A stretch of 22,102 nt of DNA from Dehalococcoidia bacterium (GCA_030634425.1 DAOWAU010000004.1:1-22102); one strand, 5' to 3'; positions 14,406 through 21,837 are shown, numbered from the stretch's first letter. The notes: a model not told the origin generated them from the letters alone. Program-made: numbers and translations.

Positions 14406-14759
14406 TTGACAGATAAGACACACAAAAGAATCTACTGGCAACAGGTCCCCCTCTTTCAAATGATAGATAAGATCAAACTGTGGCCTTCTCGAAAGGGAGT
14501 CCTCCACGGGATCAGAACCTTTGAAACCAAGGGGGGGTCTTGTGCTTATCTGGTCACCCACTGTAATGAGCAGATAACGATACGCAATTCTAAGAACTGT
14601 CGTGCCGCCCGCTGGCTTCGCAATAAATGGTCTGTTAAGCCATGTGAGAAGTGTAAAACCCCTGAATGGAAGCTCGAAAAATATTCAGAGACAGTTTTCA
14701 AGCGTGGCCGGATTCCTGCTTATTTACTGGAGCAGACGCAACAAGCGGAGTCTAAGTAA
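14406..14759 (+). CDS. pylSn: Pyrrolysyl-tRNA synthetase, N-terminal tRNA-binding subunit
   Basis: 117-residue separate N-terminal part of the split synthetase; it grips the compact tRNA-Pyl core and small variable loop. The hallmark stretch ITIRNSKNCRAARWLRNK is present, followed by a C-x2-C pair (PCEKCKTP) that with an upstream Cys and His forms the zinc site known from the archaeal N-terminal domain. The start is TTG 14406, supported by AGGGGAAGAG just upstream; there is no alternative ATG early enough to keep the conserved core. It lies 30 nt after pylT and ends with TAA. Placement of pylSn after pylD with pylT inserted between them differs slightly from the Desulfitobacterium order. Confidence 0.93.
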   Translation: MTDKTHKRIYWQQVPLFQMIDKIKLWPSRKGVLHGIRTFETKGGSCAYLVTHCNEQITIRNSKNCRAARWLRNKWSVKPCEKCKTPEWKLEKYSETVFKRGRIPAYLLEQTQQAESK

Positions 14760-14827
14760 GGTTGCCGGTGTTCACTCTCGGCTGATGAGTTGATTCTCAG
14801 GCGATAGAGTAAGCTAAAATAGCCAAT

Positions 14828-14847
14828 ACCAATAATCACCAATAATC
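14828..14847 (+). repeat. Two-copy 10-bp tandem repeat before the methyltransferase gene
   Basis: ACCAATAATC occurs twice in direct tandem immediately upstream of the AAAGGAGGG Shine-Dalgarno. A weak promoter-like pair (TTGATT 14790-14795, TAAAAT 14815-14820, spacer 19 nt) precedes it. Function unknown; possibly a regulator site or an unstructured A/T-rich leader. Confidence 0.5.
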
Positions 14848-14864
14848 AATAAAGGAGGGATAAA

Positions 14865-15662
14865 GTGATAGTTCTTGGTGAGTTGATAAATTCAACGCGA
14901 AAATCGGTGCAGAAGGCTCTTGCGGAGAAGGACGAGGCTACTATTCGCCGTCTGGCTCGAGAGCAGCTGGAGGCTGGAGCTGATATTATTGATGTGAATA
15001 CTGCTACCAGCATGGAGAAGGAAATTGACGACATGAAGTGGGTGATTGGGCTTGTTTATGATGAGGTAGGAGAAGACGTACGTATAGCCATCGATACCCC
15101 TAATCCCAAGGCTATGGCGGCAGGACTGAAGCTTTGCAAAGCCCGCCCTCTTCTTAATTCTGTTAACAACGACCCGAGACAGAAAGAGCTGATTGATATT
15201 GCCAAAGGCTCCGAAGGTGATATTGTGGGCCTCCCCATGGGAGGGAAAACGGCAATGCCTAAGACAGTAGAGGAGCGCCTTGAGGAGACCGACATACTCG
15301 TCTGCACTCTTGAGCAGGCTGGTATAGATTTAAATCGGCTGTATGTAGACACTATAGTGATGACTATCGGCAGTAATCAGGAACAGGGTCGTGCCGTTAT
15401 CAATGCTACACGCGAAGTCAAGAGACGCTTCGGCGACAAGGGAGTGAAGACATCGGTAGGGTTATCAAATGTCTCCTTTGGATTACCTAAGCGCACCCTG
15501 CTTAATCAGGCGTTTTTGGCTATGCTTCTTGAGGCGGGACTGGATATGGCGGTCATCGACCCCAGGGATGAGGGGATGATGGACATACTACGAGCCTCAG
15601 AAGCTATAATAGGGACTGACCAGAACTGTCTTAAATACATGCGGCATGTGAGGAGCAAGTAA
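14865..15662 (+). CDS. Methyltetrahydrofolate:corrinoid methyltransferase (MtgA/AcsE-like)
   Basis: 265-residue TIM-barrel protein of the pterin-binding family. It would transfer methyl between a methylated corrinoid protein and tetrahydrofolate. Pterin-binding family motifs are visible: GELINSTRKSV at the N-terminus, GADIIDVNTATS, IAIDTPNP, NSVNNDP and GLSNVSFGLPKRTLLNQAFL, where the Asn of GLSN contacts N5 of methyl-THF in relatives. The start is GTG at 14865 with AAAGGAGGG at good spacing. The context with a methylamine-type corrinoid protein and Pyl genes suggests methyl groups from methylamines or betaines enter the Wood-Ljungdahl pathway as methyl-THF. AcsE of the acetyl-CoA pathway is the alternative, but no carbon monoxide dehydrogenase genes are near. 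Confidence 0.87.
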   Translation: MIVLGELINSTRKSVQKALAEKDEATIRRLAREQLEAGADIIDVNTATSMEKEIDDMKWVIGLVYDEVGEDVRIAIDTPNPKAMAAGLKLCKARPLLNSVNNDPRQKELIDIAKGSEGDIVGLPMGGKTAMPKTVEERLEETDILVCTLEQAGIDLNRLYVDTIVMTIGSNQEQGRAVINATREVKRRFGDKGVKTSVGLSNVSFGLPKRTLLNQAFLAMLLEAGLDMAVIDPRDEGMMDILRASEAIIGTDQNCLKYMRHVRSK

Positions 15663-15687
15663 GTTAAAGAGAGATAAAGGAGGGGCT

Positions 15688-16437
15688 ATGCTTCAGATAG
15701 TACCTGAGACTGAGTTCTCAAACTTCGAGGTGCCTCCACATGAGGTGTGGCGTTATTTAGGCTATCCTGACTCGTCCCGAGCACGCCCGGAGGTTCACGA
15801 AATCTTTAAGCGGGTGATGGAGATAGGGCCGTCCCTTCTGGCACCAGCAGCGTGTTACGATATTTTCCCCATAAAGAACATAACCTCTTCCTCTGTGGAG
15901 GTGGATGGCGTTTCCTTTGACAGCGGGGACCTGGCACTGCGCCAGCGTGAAGCAAAAGAGCTTGCCCTTTTTGTAGTAACCGCCGGACGGCGCATTGGAG
16001 AGGAGGCAGAAAAGCTTATCCAGAGCGGGGATGCTGTTCTGGGATATATACTGGATATGTTTGCCTCGGCGGCTGTGGATACCCTAGCCTACAAGGTGAG
16101 GGAGATAATCCAGGACGACATCAAATCCAAGGGCTATCAGGCAATAAATCACGGCATCTGTATCGGCAAGAAGTGCCCAGCATATAGAGATTGCGCCGGG
16201 GTAGTAGTCTACTGGTGGAGTCCCGGTTACGGAGATTGGACCGCGCTGGAGAATAAGAAGATATTCTCCCTTGTCGATGCAAACCAGATTGGAGTCCGGG
16301 TAAAAGACAGCGGCATGATGACCCCGCGGAAGTCCTATGCCTGTGCCATGCCCATTGGCCCTGAGGGAGAGAAGCCGACAGAGAAGTGCATTGAGGGGGA
16401 AAGGGAGTGGATACAACGAGGCATTAAGTCTAGATAA
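15688..16437 (+). CDS. Vitamin B12-dependent methionine synthase activation-domain protein
   Basis: 249-residue stand-alone relative of the C-terminal reactivation domain of MetH. The family pattern is clear: GYILDMFASAAVDTLA in the first half, then SPGYGDWTALENKKIFSLVD and SGMMTPRKSYACAMPIG, which in MetH form the SAM-binding site. Small proteins of this kind occur next to corrinoid methyltransferases and are thought to help reductive methylation of inactive Co(II). Five Cys lie in the C-terminal half (including CIGKKCPAYRDC), more than in the MetH domain; these could bind a metal or an Fe-S cluster, but that is a guess. The ATG start has AAAGGAGG upstream and lies 25 nt after the methyltransferase gene. 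Confidence 0.82.
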   Translation: MLQIVPETEFSNFEVPPHEVWRYLGYPDSSRARPEVHEIFKRVMEIGPSLLAPAACYDIFPIKNITSSSVEVDGVSFDSGDLALRQREAKELALFVVTAGRRIGEEAEKLIQSGDAVLGYILDMFASAAVDTLAYKVREIIQDDIKSKGYQAINHGICIGKKCPAYRDCAGVVVYWWSPGYGDWTALENKKIFSLVDANQIGVRVKDSGMMTPRKSYACAMPIGPEGEKPTEKCIEGEREWIQRGIKSR

Positions 16438-16501
16438 GCTGCTCAGAAAGTAGTAAAGTATCCGCCCAGCTTCTCCGGGTTGTCCAAACAGCGAAGTAAT
16501 C

Positions 16502-18457
16502 ATGTCAAAAGGTACAAATAAGCAATCGAAGGTCATCTTCCAGCCATCGGGGCGGAGGGGCTATGTAAACGACGGAGAGACCATCAAGCAGGCAGCACAG
16601 GAGCTGGGTGTAGGTATAGAAGGCATATGTGGCGAAAAGGCTACCTGTGGCAAGTGCAAGGTCAGGATAGAGGAAGGGGTTTTCGCCAAATATAAAGTTG
16701 AGTCCCGGATGGATAACCTCTCTCCGCCGAATAAGGCAGAGAAGAAACAACTCACCCCCCAGCAGCAGCGCGATGGCTACCGGCTTGCCTGTCAGGCTCG
16801 CATCCATGGTGATGTTGCGGTCTTCGTTCCTGAGGAGAGTCGCCTAGGTAAACAGATCATACGCAAAACGGCTCGAGAGATAGCCATCGAGTTAAAGCCA
16901 TCTGTACGGAAATACTATGTAGAAATAACCCCGCCCACTCTGGATGACAACCTAGGCTGCTGGGAGCGTCTGCAGGCTGAACTCGACAAAAGCTTTGGCC
17001 TGAATGGTCTTGCTATCGACTATCAGGTGCTCCGTGTCTTACAGAGCGTGATGCGCCGGGATAATTGGAAGGTAACCGTATCGGTATGGATGAACGGAGA
17101 GGTGGTCAATGTGGAGCCAGGCCCTGTAGAAAAGAGTTACGGTCTGGCGGTAGATATAGGCACCACCACAGTAGCTGCTTATCTCTGTGATCTGGGCACT
17201 GGCGAGATCGTAGCCACCGATTCCATGATGAATCCACAGGTGGCTTACGGCGAAGATGTGATGTCCCGCATCAGCTACTCTATGACCCGTAAAGACGGTC
17301 TGGCGAGCATGAACCAGGCTATCATAAAGAGCCTCAACCAACTGGCGGGGCGAGCCGCTGCTGCCGCGGGTATCAAGCGGAGTGCCATCATTGACATGGC
17401 CGTCGTCGGCAATACCTGCATGCACCACATATTCCTCAACGTTGACCCACAGTATATCGGCAGGTCACCGTTTGCTCCAGCCCTGCACCACTCTGCCGAT
17501 ATTAAAGCACGTGACCTGGGGCTTAAGATATCACCGGGGGCTTACGTTCACGTTCTCCCTATTGAGGCTGGTTTCGTGGGCGCTGACAATGTAGGGGTAC
17601 TCATCGCTGAGGAACCATACAATCAGGACGATATGCTGCTGGTAATCGACATCGGCACCAATGGCGAGCTAGTCCTGGGCAACCGAGATAAGCTCATGTC
17701 CTCCTCTTGCGCCACCGGTCCCGCCTTCGAGGGGGCTGAGATAAAATTTGGAATGCGCGCTGCCCCGGGGTCTATCGAAAAGATAAAGATAGACCCGGAT
17801 ACCAAGGAGGTGCGCTTCAAGGTTATCGGCAAGGCAGACTGGAATACGGATTTGGAAGATATGGGGGCCAAAGGTATTTGTGGGTCGGGGATAATTGATG
17901 CCGTAGCCCAATTGTTCGTGGCGGGTATTATAGACCGAACCGGCCGATTTAACACTGATTTGAGCACGCCCCGCTTGCGAGTCAGTGAGAACAGGCCAGA
18001 GTTCGTCATCGCCTGGGCAAAGGAGACCTCCATTAATCAGGATATCGTGCTCTCCCAGCAGGATGTAAGAAATATACAGCTGGCCAAAGGGGCTATGTAT
18101 ACCGGGGTTAAGATAATGATGCGCCATTTGGGTGTGAAGAAATTGGATAAGATTATCCTGGCTGGAGCCTTCGGAAGCTACATTGATAAGGAATCAGCGG
18201 CGGTCATAGGGCTTTTCCCAGACTGCGCTCGAGAGAACATCTACTCTGTAGGTAATGCCGCTGGCGATGGGGCACGGATAGCTCTCCTCAATGTGAACAA
18301 GAGGGCAGAGGCTGACGAAATGGCGAGGAAGGTGGAATACGTAGAATTAACCGTGGAGCCAGATTTCCAGAAGGTTTTCAGCCAAGCCATGTGGTTCCCC
18401 CATATGAAGGATAGTTTCCCCCACCTAAAGCACCTACTGCCTCAGAGCAAAGACTGA
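16502..18457 (+). CDS. RACo-like ATP-dependent corrinoid reactivator with N-terminal [2Fe-2S] domain
   Basis: 651-residue ASKHA-type protein that uses ATP to reduce cob(II)alamin back to the active Co(I) state in corrinoid proteins. The N-terminal plant-type ferredoxin domain has Cys43-x5-Cys49-x2-Cys52 and Cys97 (RLACQAR). A linker and middle region follow. The C-terminal actin-like ATPase has phosphate-1 DIGTTTVAAYL, a second DIGTNGELVLG, and LAGAFGSYID. The ferredoxin domain at the N-terminus makes it RACo-like, not RamA-like, since RamA carries [4Fe-4S] ligands at its C-terminus. Length matches RACo. The Shine-Dalgarno is weak, and 64 nt of featureless sequence precede it. It closes the C1 module and probably serves the corrinoid protein at 10489. 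Confidence 0.92.
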   Translation: MSKGTNKQSKVIFQPSGRRGYVNDGETIKQAAQELGVGIEGICGEKATCGKCKVRIEEGVFAKYKVESRMDNLSPPNKAEKKQLTPQQQRDGYRLACQARIHGDVAVFVPEESRLGKQIIRKTAREIAIELKPSVRKYYVEITPPTLDDNLGCWERLQAELDKSFGLNGLAIDYQVLRVLQSVMRRDNWKVTVSVWMNGEVVNVEPGPVEKSYGLAVDIGTTTVAAYLCDLGTGEIVATDSMMNPQVAYGEDVMSRISYSMTRKDGLASMNQAIIKSLNQLAGRAAAAAGIKRSAIIDMAVVGNTCMHHIFLNVDPQYIGRSPFAPALHHSADIKARDLGLKISPGAYVHVLPIEAGFVGADNVGVLIAEEPYNQDDMLLVIDIGTNGELVLGNRDKLMSSSCATGPAFEGAEIKFGMRAAPGSIEKIKIDPDTKEVRFKVIGKADWNTDLEDMGAKGICGSGIIDAVAQLFVAGIIDRTGRFNTDLSTPRLRVSENRPEFVIAWAKETSINQDIVLSQQDVRNIQLAKGAMYTGVKIMMRHLGVKKLDKIILAGAFGSYIDKESAAVIGLFPDCARENIYSVGNAAGDGARIALLNVNKRAEADEMARKVEYVELTVEPDFQKVFSQAMWFPHMKDSFPHLKHLLPQSKD

Positions 18458-18492
18458 CAGAGCAGATAGAATACTTTGCGCTTTCCCACGCA

Positions 18493-18513
18493 AAAGGGGC
18501 TATATGCCCCCTT
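18493..18513 (+). terminator. Weak hairpin, possible terminator of the C1 operon
   Basis: GGGGC-TATAT-GCCCC (18496-18510) with flanking A and T pairs, 36 nt after the RACo-like stop. No long U-tract follows, so intrinsic termination is uncertain. Confidence 0.35.
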
Positions 18514-18579
18514 CCCTATTAAGGATATGCCTTTCCAGACTCCATTCCACAGCGACACCAGTTGACCAGTATAGTGCCT

Positions 18580-18641
18580 GGAGATATAATGCAATCGGTA
18601 AAGGAGACAGGAGCCACTGGTTCAAATCCAGTGCTGTCTCC
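18580..18641 (+). pseudogene. tRNA-like remnant without an anticodon arm
   Basis: The 3' part is a proper T arm (ACTGG-TTCAAAT-CCAGT) followed by GCTGTCTCC. GGAGATA at 18580-18586 can pair with TGTCTCC (18633-18639), and CAATCGGTAAAG looks like a D loop, but only 29 nt lie between, too few for D and anticodon arms. Alternatively GGAGACAG (18603-18610) pairs with CTGTCTCC (18632-18639) as an 8-bp stem enclosing the T arm. No CCA is encoded. It reads as a decayed or deleted tRNA at the head of the cluster, or an unrelated hairpin RNA. Confidence 0.35.
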
Positions 18642-18644
18642 TGT

Positions 18645-18730
18645 GCCGAAGTGGCGGCATGGCAGACGCGCTCCGTTCAGGGCGTAGTGTCCGTAAGGGC
18701 GTGTGAGTTCAAATCTCACCTTCGGCACCA
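18645..18730 (+). tRNA. tRNA-Leu (CAG)
   Basis: Class II tRNA with a long variable arm. Acceptor GCCGAAG/CTTCGGC is perfect, anticodon loop TTCAGGG gives CAG, and the T-loop is TTCAAAT, with encoded CCA at 18728-18730. The anticodon stem CTCCG/CGTAG has one central C-T mismatch. Confidence 0.92.
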
Positions 18731-18738
18731 TTATTAAG

Positions 18739-18815
18739 GCGCTTGTAGCTCAGTTGGACAGAGCGCAGCCCTGCGAAGGCTGAGGCCGTGGGTTCAAGCC
18801 CCACCAAGCGCACCA
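18739..18815 (+). tRNA. tRNA-Arg (GCG)
   Basis: Acceptor GCGCTTG/CAAGCGC is perfect. Anticodon arm CAGCC-CTGCGAA-GGCTG gives GCG for CGC codons. CCA is encoded at 18813-18815. Most bacteria read CGN with an A34 (ACG) tRNA, so a G34 form is mildly unusual. Confidence 0.92.
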
Positions 18816-18819
18816 CTGC

Positions 18820-18896
18820 GGGCGGTTAGCTCAGATGGTTAGAGCACCTGCTTTACACGCAGGGGGTCAGAGGTTCAAGTCCTCTACCGCCCACCA
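18820..18896 (+). tRNA. tRNA-Val (TAC)
   Basis: Acceptor GGGCGGT/ACCGCCC is perfect. Anticodon arm CCTGC-TTTACAC-GCAGG gives TAC, the T-loop is TTCAAGT, and CCA is encoded at 18894-18896. Last gene of the second cluster, 4 nt after tRNA-Arg. Confidence 0.95.
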
Positions 18897-18994
18897 TAGA
18901 TATGATTTGTGCGCTATATCATCCCTTTGGCTATTCCCAAACAATTGTTGTACTATAAATAATAAAGGACTGTTCTTTTTGATGGGAGGATCTT

Positions 18995-19960
18995 GTGGGG
19001 CTTAAAGGCAGGATGTTCCTGTTAATCGCCCTTCTCTTCGCCATCCTTTACGGCGCGGTCACCGGCATAGGTACCTGGATGGGGGCTGGAAGCGCCGTGT
19101 TCTATATCATTCTGGCTTTCGGCTTCCTTGGTGTCCAGTACCTGGTTGGCCCCGCTATAGTTGCCCGTATAATGAGGGTGAAATGGGTTTCAGAAAAAGA
19201 GGCGCCGCAGCTACACCAAATGGTGACTGAACTAGCCAAGAAAGCACATGTTCCCAAGCCCAAGGTCGGTATTTCACAATTAGCTATGCCTAACGCCTTT
19301 GCCTTCGGTCGGACACAGAAGGGCGGGCGAGTCTGTGTTACTCGAGGTATCCTGAACCTGTTGGACAAGGACGAACTCAGGGCTGTCCTCGGACACGAGA
19401 TATCTCATCTCAAGAACCGTGACATGGTAATCATCACCCTGCTTTCGGGTGTACCGCTGGTGATGTACTGGATTGCCTGGGGTCTCATGCTGGGAGGGGC
19501 TTTTGGAGGTCGCCGGCAGGGAGGTGGTTATGCCGCCCTAATCGGACTCGGTGCCTTTCTCCTCTACTTTCTCACCAATCTCCTGGTGCTCTACGGTTCC
19601 AGGCTGCGTGAGTACTCCGCCGACCTGGGCAGTGTTAAGCTGGGAAGCATGCCTCACCATCTTGCCTCGGCACTATATAAGCTGGTCTATGGAAACGCCC
19701 GCTTGAGAGGTAGTGAGGAACTCAAGCGAGTTGAGGCAGTTAAAGCCTTCTTCCTCAATGACCCCTCCCGAGCATGGTATGAGATCAGAGAGCTATCCGA
19801 GATTGACCGGGATATGAGCGGTACCATCGACTACGACGAACTTATGGAAGTACGTCAAAAGAAGATACGGTTGACCAGAGCTGCCAAGATGATGGAGCTC
19901 TTTAGCAGTCACCCTAATACCCTTAAGAGAATAAAGCACCTATCTACCCTTGGTGTTTAA
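18995..19960 (+). CDS. htpX: HtpX-like M48 membrane metalloprotease with an EF-hand loop
   Basis: 321-residue integral membrane zinc protease of the HtpX type, which degrades misfolded membrane proteins; the active site faces the cytoplasm. Two N-terminal membrane helices (about residues 7-28 and 34-56) come first. The zinc motif is HEISH in VLGHEISHLKNRDM. Two further helices (about residues 145-165 and 178-205) follow, with the third ligand region REYSADLGSV just after. Odd feature: residues 271-282 read DRDMSGTIDYDE, a textbook EF-hand calcium loop, placed in the C-terminal cytoplasmic part. The GTG start is supported by GGGAGG at 18984-18989. The gene is monocistronic or leads into the next one 45 nt downstream; TATAAAT-like sequence around 18953-18960 could be its -10. 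Confidence 0.9.
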   Translation: MGLKGRMFLLIALLFAILYGAVTGIGTWMGAGSAVFYIILAFGFLGVQYLVGPAIVARIMRVKWVSEKEAPQLHQMVTELAKKAHVPKPKVGISQLAMPNAFAFGRTQKGGRVCVTRGILNLLDKDELRAVLGHEISHLKNRDMVIITLLSGVPLVMYWIAWGLMLGGAFGGRRQGGGYAALIGLGAFLLYFLTNLLVLYGSRLREYSADLGSVKLGSMPHHLASALYKLVYGNARLRGSEELKRVEAVKAFFLNDPSRAWYEIRELSEIDRDMSGTIDYDELMEVRQKKIRLTRAAKMMELFSSHPNTLKRIKHLSTLGV

Positions 19961-20005
19961 TGCCCATCCAGTCGAAATCTGCTAAAATAGACCTGGAGAA
20001 CGAGG

Positions 20006-21484
20006 TTGGCAGTAAGGAAAGAGCGAGTCTACTATAGGACAATCCGCCGGGTGGTGTCGCGAATCAGCCCTGATACACCACTGAAAGAGGTCATGCTCCC
20101 CATCATTCGTGGCACAGCTAGGGCAATGAAAGCTGGTGCCTCACTGGTAATGCTCGACTCCACAGGTAAGAAGCTGGTCCACACCTATTCATGGGATTTG
20201 CCCCAGTCCTACATACGAAAGGGGCTGCTCGATGCCGATAAGAGCCTGGCCGAAGCAGTCACTGGGCAGCCCGTGGCCATCGCCGATGTAGAGCATGACA
20301 GCCGTGTCCAGTACCCAGAGTTGGCAGCCAAAGCTGGCATTGTCTCCATGCTGGGTGTGCCACTGGTAGCCGGTGACACAGTGGTGGGCAGTCTCAGGGT
20401 TTACGCTAAGGAGCCCACTGAATTCACTAACCAAGATATCAACTTTGTCTCCACCATGGCTCACCTAGCCGCTGTAGCTCTGCGGTGGGATGCAGTGCGT
20501 CAGGAAACAGACAAGGCACAGGAGGCAAAGAGGAGAGTTGCAGCTGATGTGACAGCCCTGCGCCAAGTCCGGACGGCAAACTTCGCCCATCCCAGCGAGG
20601 AGGAGTTCGCCCACATATTGGATTTCTATAACATAGAGTGGGTCTATGAACCCCACTCCTTCCCTCTGAGATGGGAGGGTGACAGGGTAACAGAGATGTT
20701 CACTCCCGATTTTTATCTGGCAGGACTTGACCTCTATGTAGAGCTTACCACTCTCAAGCAGAGCCTGGTCACCGAGAAAAATCGCAAGCTACGGCGCCTC
20801 AGGGAGCTATACCCCGAAATTAAGATAACCCTGCTTTACAAGAGGGATTTCGACCGCCTGCTGGCAAAGTATGGTTATGGTCCGCTGGCCCAAACCCGAG
20901 GTCGTGGCGTCAATCAGGTACTATATTCTAGCGCAGAAATTAATCGTCGGGTGCAAGAGCTAGCGGAGCAACTATCTAAGGACTATGCTGGTCGTCACCC
21001 TGTCATGGTAGGTGTGCTGAGGGGCGTTTTTTGCTTCATGGCTGACCTGTTTCGCCAGATAACCATCCCCCTTGAACTAAGCTTCATGGCTATATCCTAC
21101 TACGGCGGTGAGGGTAGCGACGTGGTTAAGATCACTAAGGACTTAGACATAAATGTGGCTGGGCGGCACGTGGTTATGGTAGAGGACATCGTTGACACTG
21201 GCTTGACGCTGAGCTATGTCATGAACCATATCATGGCTAAAGGGGTAGCTAGCATCGCGGTCTGCACCCTACTGGACAAGCGGGCACGCCGCATAGTCGA
21301 TGTACCCCTTCGCTACATTGGCTTCAAGGTGCCAGATGAGTTTGTGGTGGGCTATGGGTTGGACTACAGGGAGGAGTACCGGAATTTACCCTTTATCGGT
21401 ATTCTCAAGCCAAGCGAGCCAGAGACAAAAAAGGAGCGTTCGAAAGCTCGAACGCCGAAGACCAATAAAAAACGCTCCAGGTAA
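20006..21484 (+). CDS. GAF domain / PD-(D/E)xK-like segment / phosphoribosyltransferase fusion protein
   Basis: 492 residues in three parts. Residues about 1-165 form a GAF-type sensor domain (AGIVSMLGVPLVAGDTVVGSLRVYA is typical). Residues about 190-290 look like a restriction-endonuclease-fold segment: acidic EEEF near 198, then PD at 234-235 and Glu246-Leu-Thr (TPDFYLAGLDLYVELTT), with a Lys-rich helix after it. The expected catalytic Lys of ExK is Thr, so it may be inactive. Residues about 305-470 are a hypoxanthine-type phosphoribosyltransferase with PRPP loop EDIVDTGLT at 393-401, GVLRGVFCFMADL for the N-terminal loop, and YRNLPFIGIL near the end. The C-terminal tail is Lys/Arg-rich. 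The start is TTG 20006 with GGAG upstream. Hypoxanthine salvage with ligand control is plausible; the fusion as a whole is not one I recognise. Confidence 0.8.
   Translation: MAVRKERVYYRTIRRVVSRISPDTPLKEVMLPIIRGTARAMKAGASLVMLDSTGKKLVHTYSWDLPQSYIRKGLLDADKSLAEAVTGQPVAIADVEHDSRVQYPELAAKAGIVSMLGVPLVAGDTVVGSLRVYAKEPTEFTNQDINFVSTMAHLAAVALRWDAVRQETDKAQEAKRRVAADVTALRQVRTANFAHPSEEEFAHILDFYNIEWVYEPHSFPLRWEGDRVTEMFTPDFYLAGLDLYVELTTLKQSLVTEKNRKLRRLRELYPEIKITLLYKRDFDRLLAKYGYGPLAQTRGRGVNQVLYSSAEINRRVQELAEQLSKDYAGRHPVMVGVLRGVFCFMADLFRQITIPLELSFMAISYYGGEGSDVVKITKDLDINVAGRHVVMVEDIVDTGLTLSYVMNHIMAKGVASIAVCTLLDKRARRIVDVPLRYIGFKVPDEFVVGYGLDYREEYRNLPFIGILKPSEPETKKERSKARTPKTNKKRSR
21433..21478 (+). other. Overlapping, mutually exclusive inverted repeats at the 3' end of the fusion gene
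   Basis: GCGTTCGA (21436-21443) pairs perfectly with TCGAACGC (21448-21455) around AAGC. GGAGCGTT (21433-21440) can instead pair with AACGCTCC (21471-21478). The two stems share bases. Both lie inside the coding region and no U-tract follows the first stem, so a termination role is uncertain. Confidence 0.4.
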
Positions 21485-21809
21485 CCTTTGCTTCCCCGGA
21501 CCCCCTGCCTCCAACACTCCCTTTCAGTTTAACCTTACTCGGCCAGTCCTTCAGCAGTCTGTCCTGATTGCTTCAGTTACCCGGAGCGCGCCAAGTATGG
21601 CACAGCCGCCACTAGTTGTCAAGGCAATTGGTGTCGCTTTATGCAGGGATAGAGATGTTGGGGATTGAAAAAATGATGGCAACACCCAAAAGATCTTTTT
21701 GTTTTGTAACTTTTTTGACCACTTTCCCTAGGCGCTGTGGTCTTTCAAGGCGGTGTTGGAGTTTGGCGGTGAGCGTCGATTTAGGTAGAATATATCGGAC
21801 GAAATATTA

Positions 21810-21837
21810 TGGTGGAGCTGGGGGGATTCGAACCCCC
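21810..21837 (-). pseudogene. 3'-end fragment of a tmRNA or tRNA gene
   Basis: On the - strand: T arm GGGGG-TTCGAAT-CCCCC, then CAGCTCC, discriminator A and CCA. CAGCTCCACCA is the common 3' end of bacterial tmRNA, whose 5' end is GGGGCTG. No matching 5' acceptor strand, anticodon arm or proteolysis-tag frame (Ala-Leu-Ala-Ala type) is visible in the 265 nt available upstream on that strand. It is best explained as a 3' scar left at an integration site, though a tmRNA whose 5' end lies beyond the window is not fully excluded. Confidence 0.5.

Noticed and set aside
14602..14793. 63-residue frame overlapping pylSn
   Set aside because: Out-of-frame shadow of pylSn, whose conserved core occupies the same bases.
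18602..18641. Selenocysteine tRNA
   Set aside because: An 8-bp stem and TTCAAAT loop look suggestive, but the loop reads as a T loop, there is no TCA anticodon arm, long variable arm or CCA.
18504..18737. 77-residue + strand frame and a - strand partner in the second tRNA cluster
   Set aside because: Both overlap the tRNA-Leu gene and its upstream remnant and resemble known spurious translations of tRNA.
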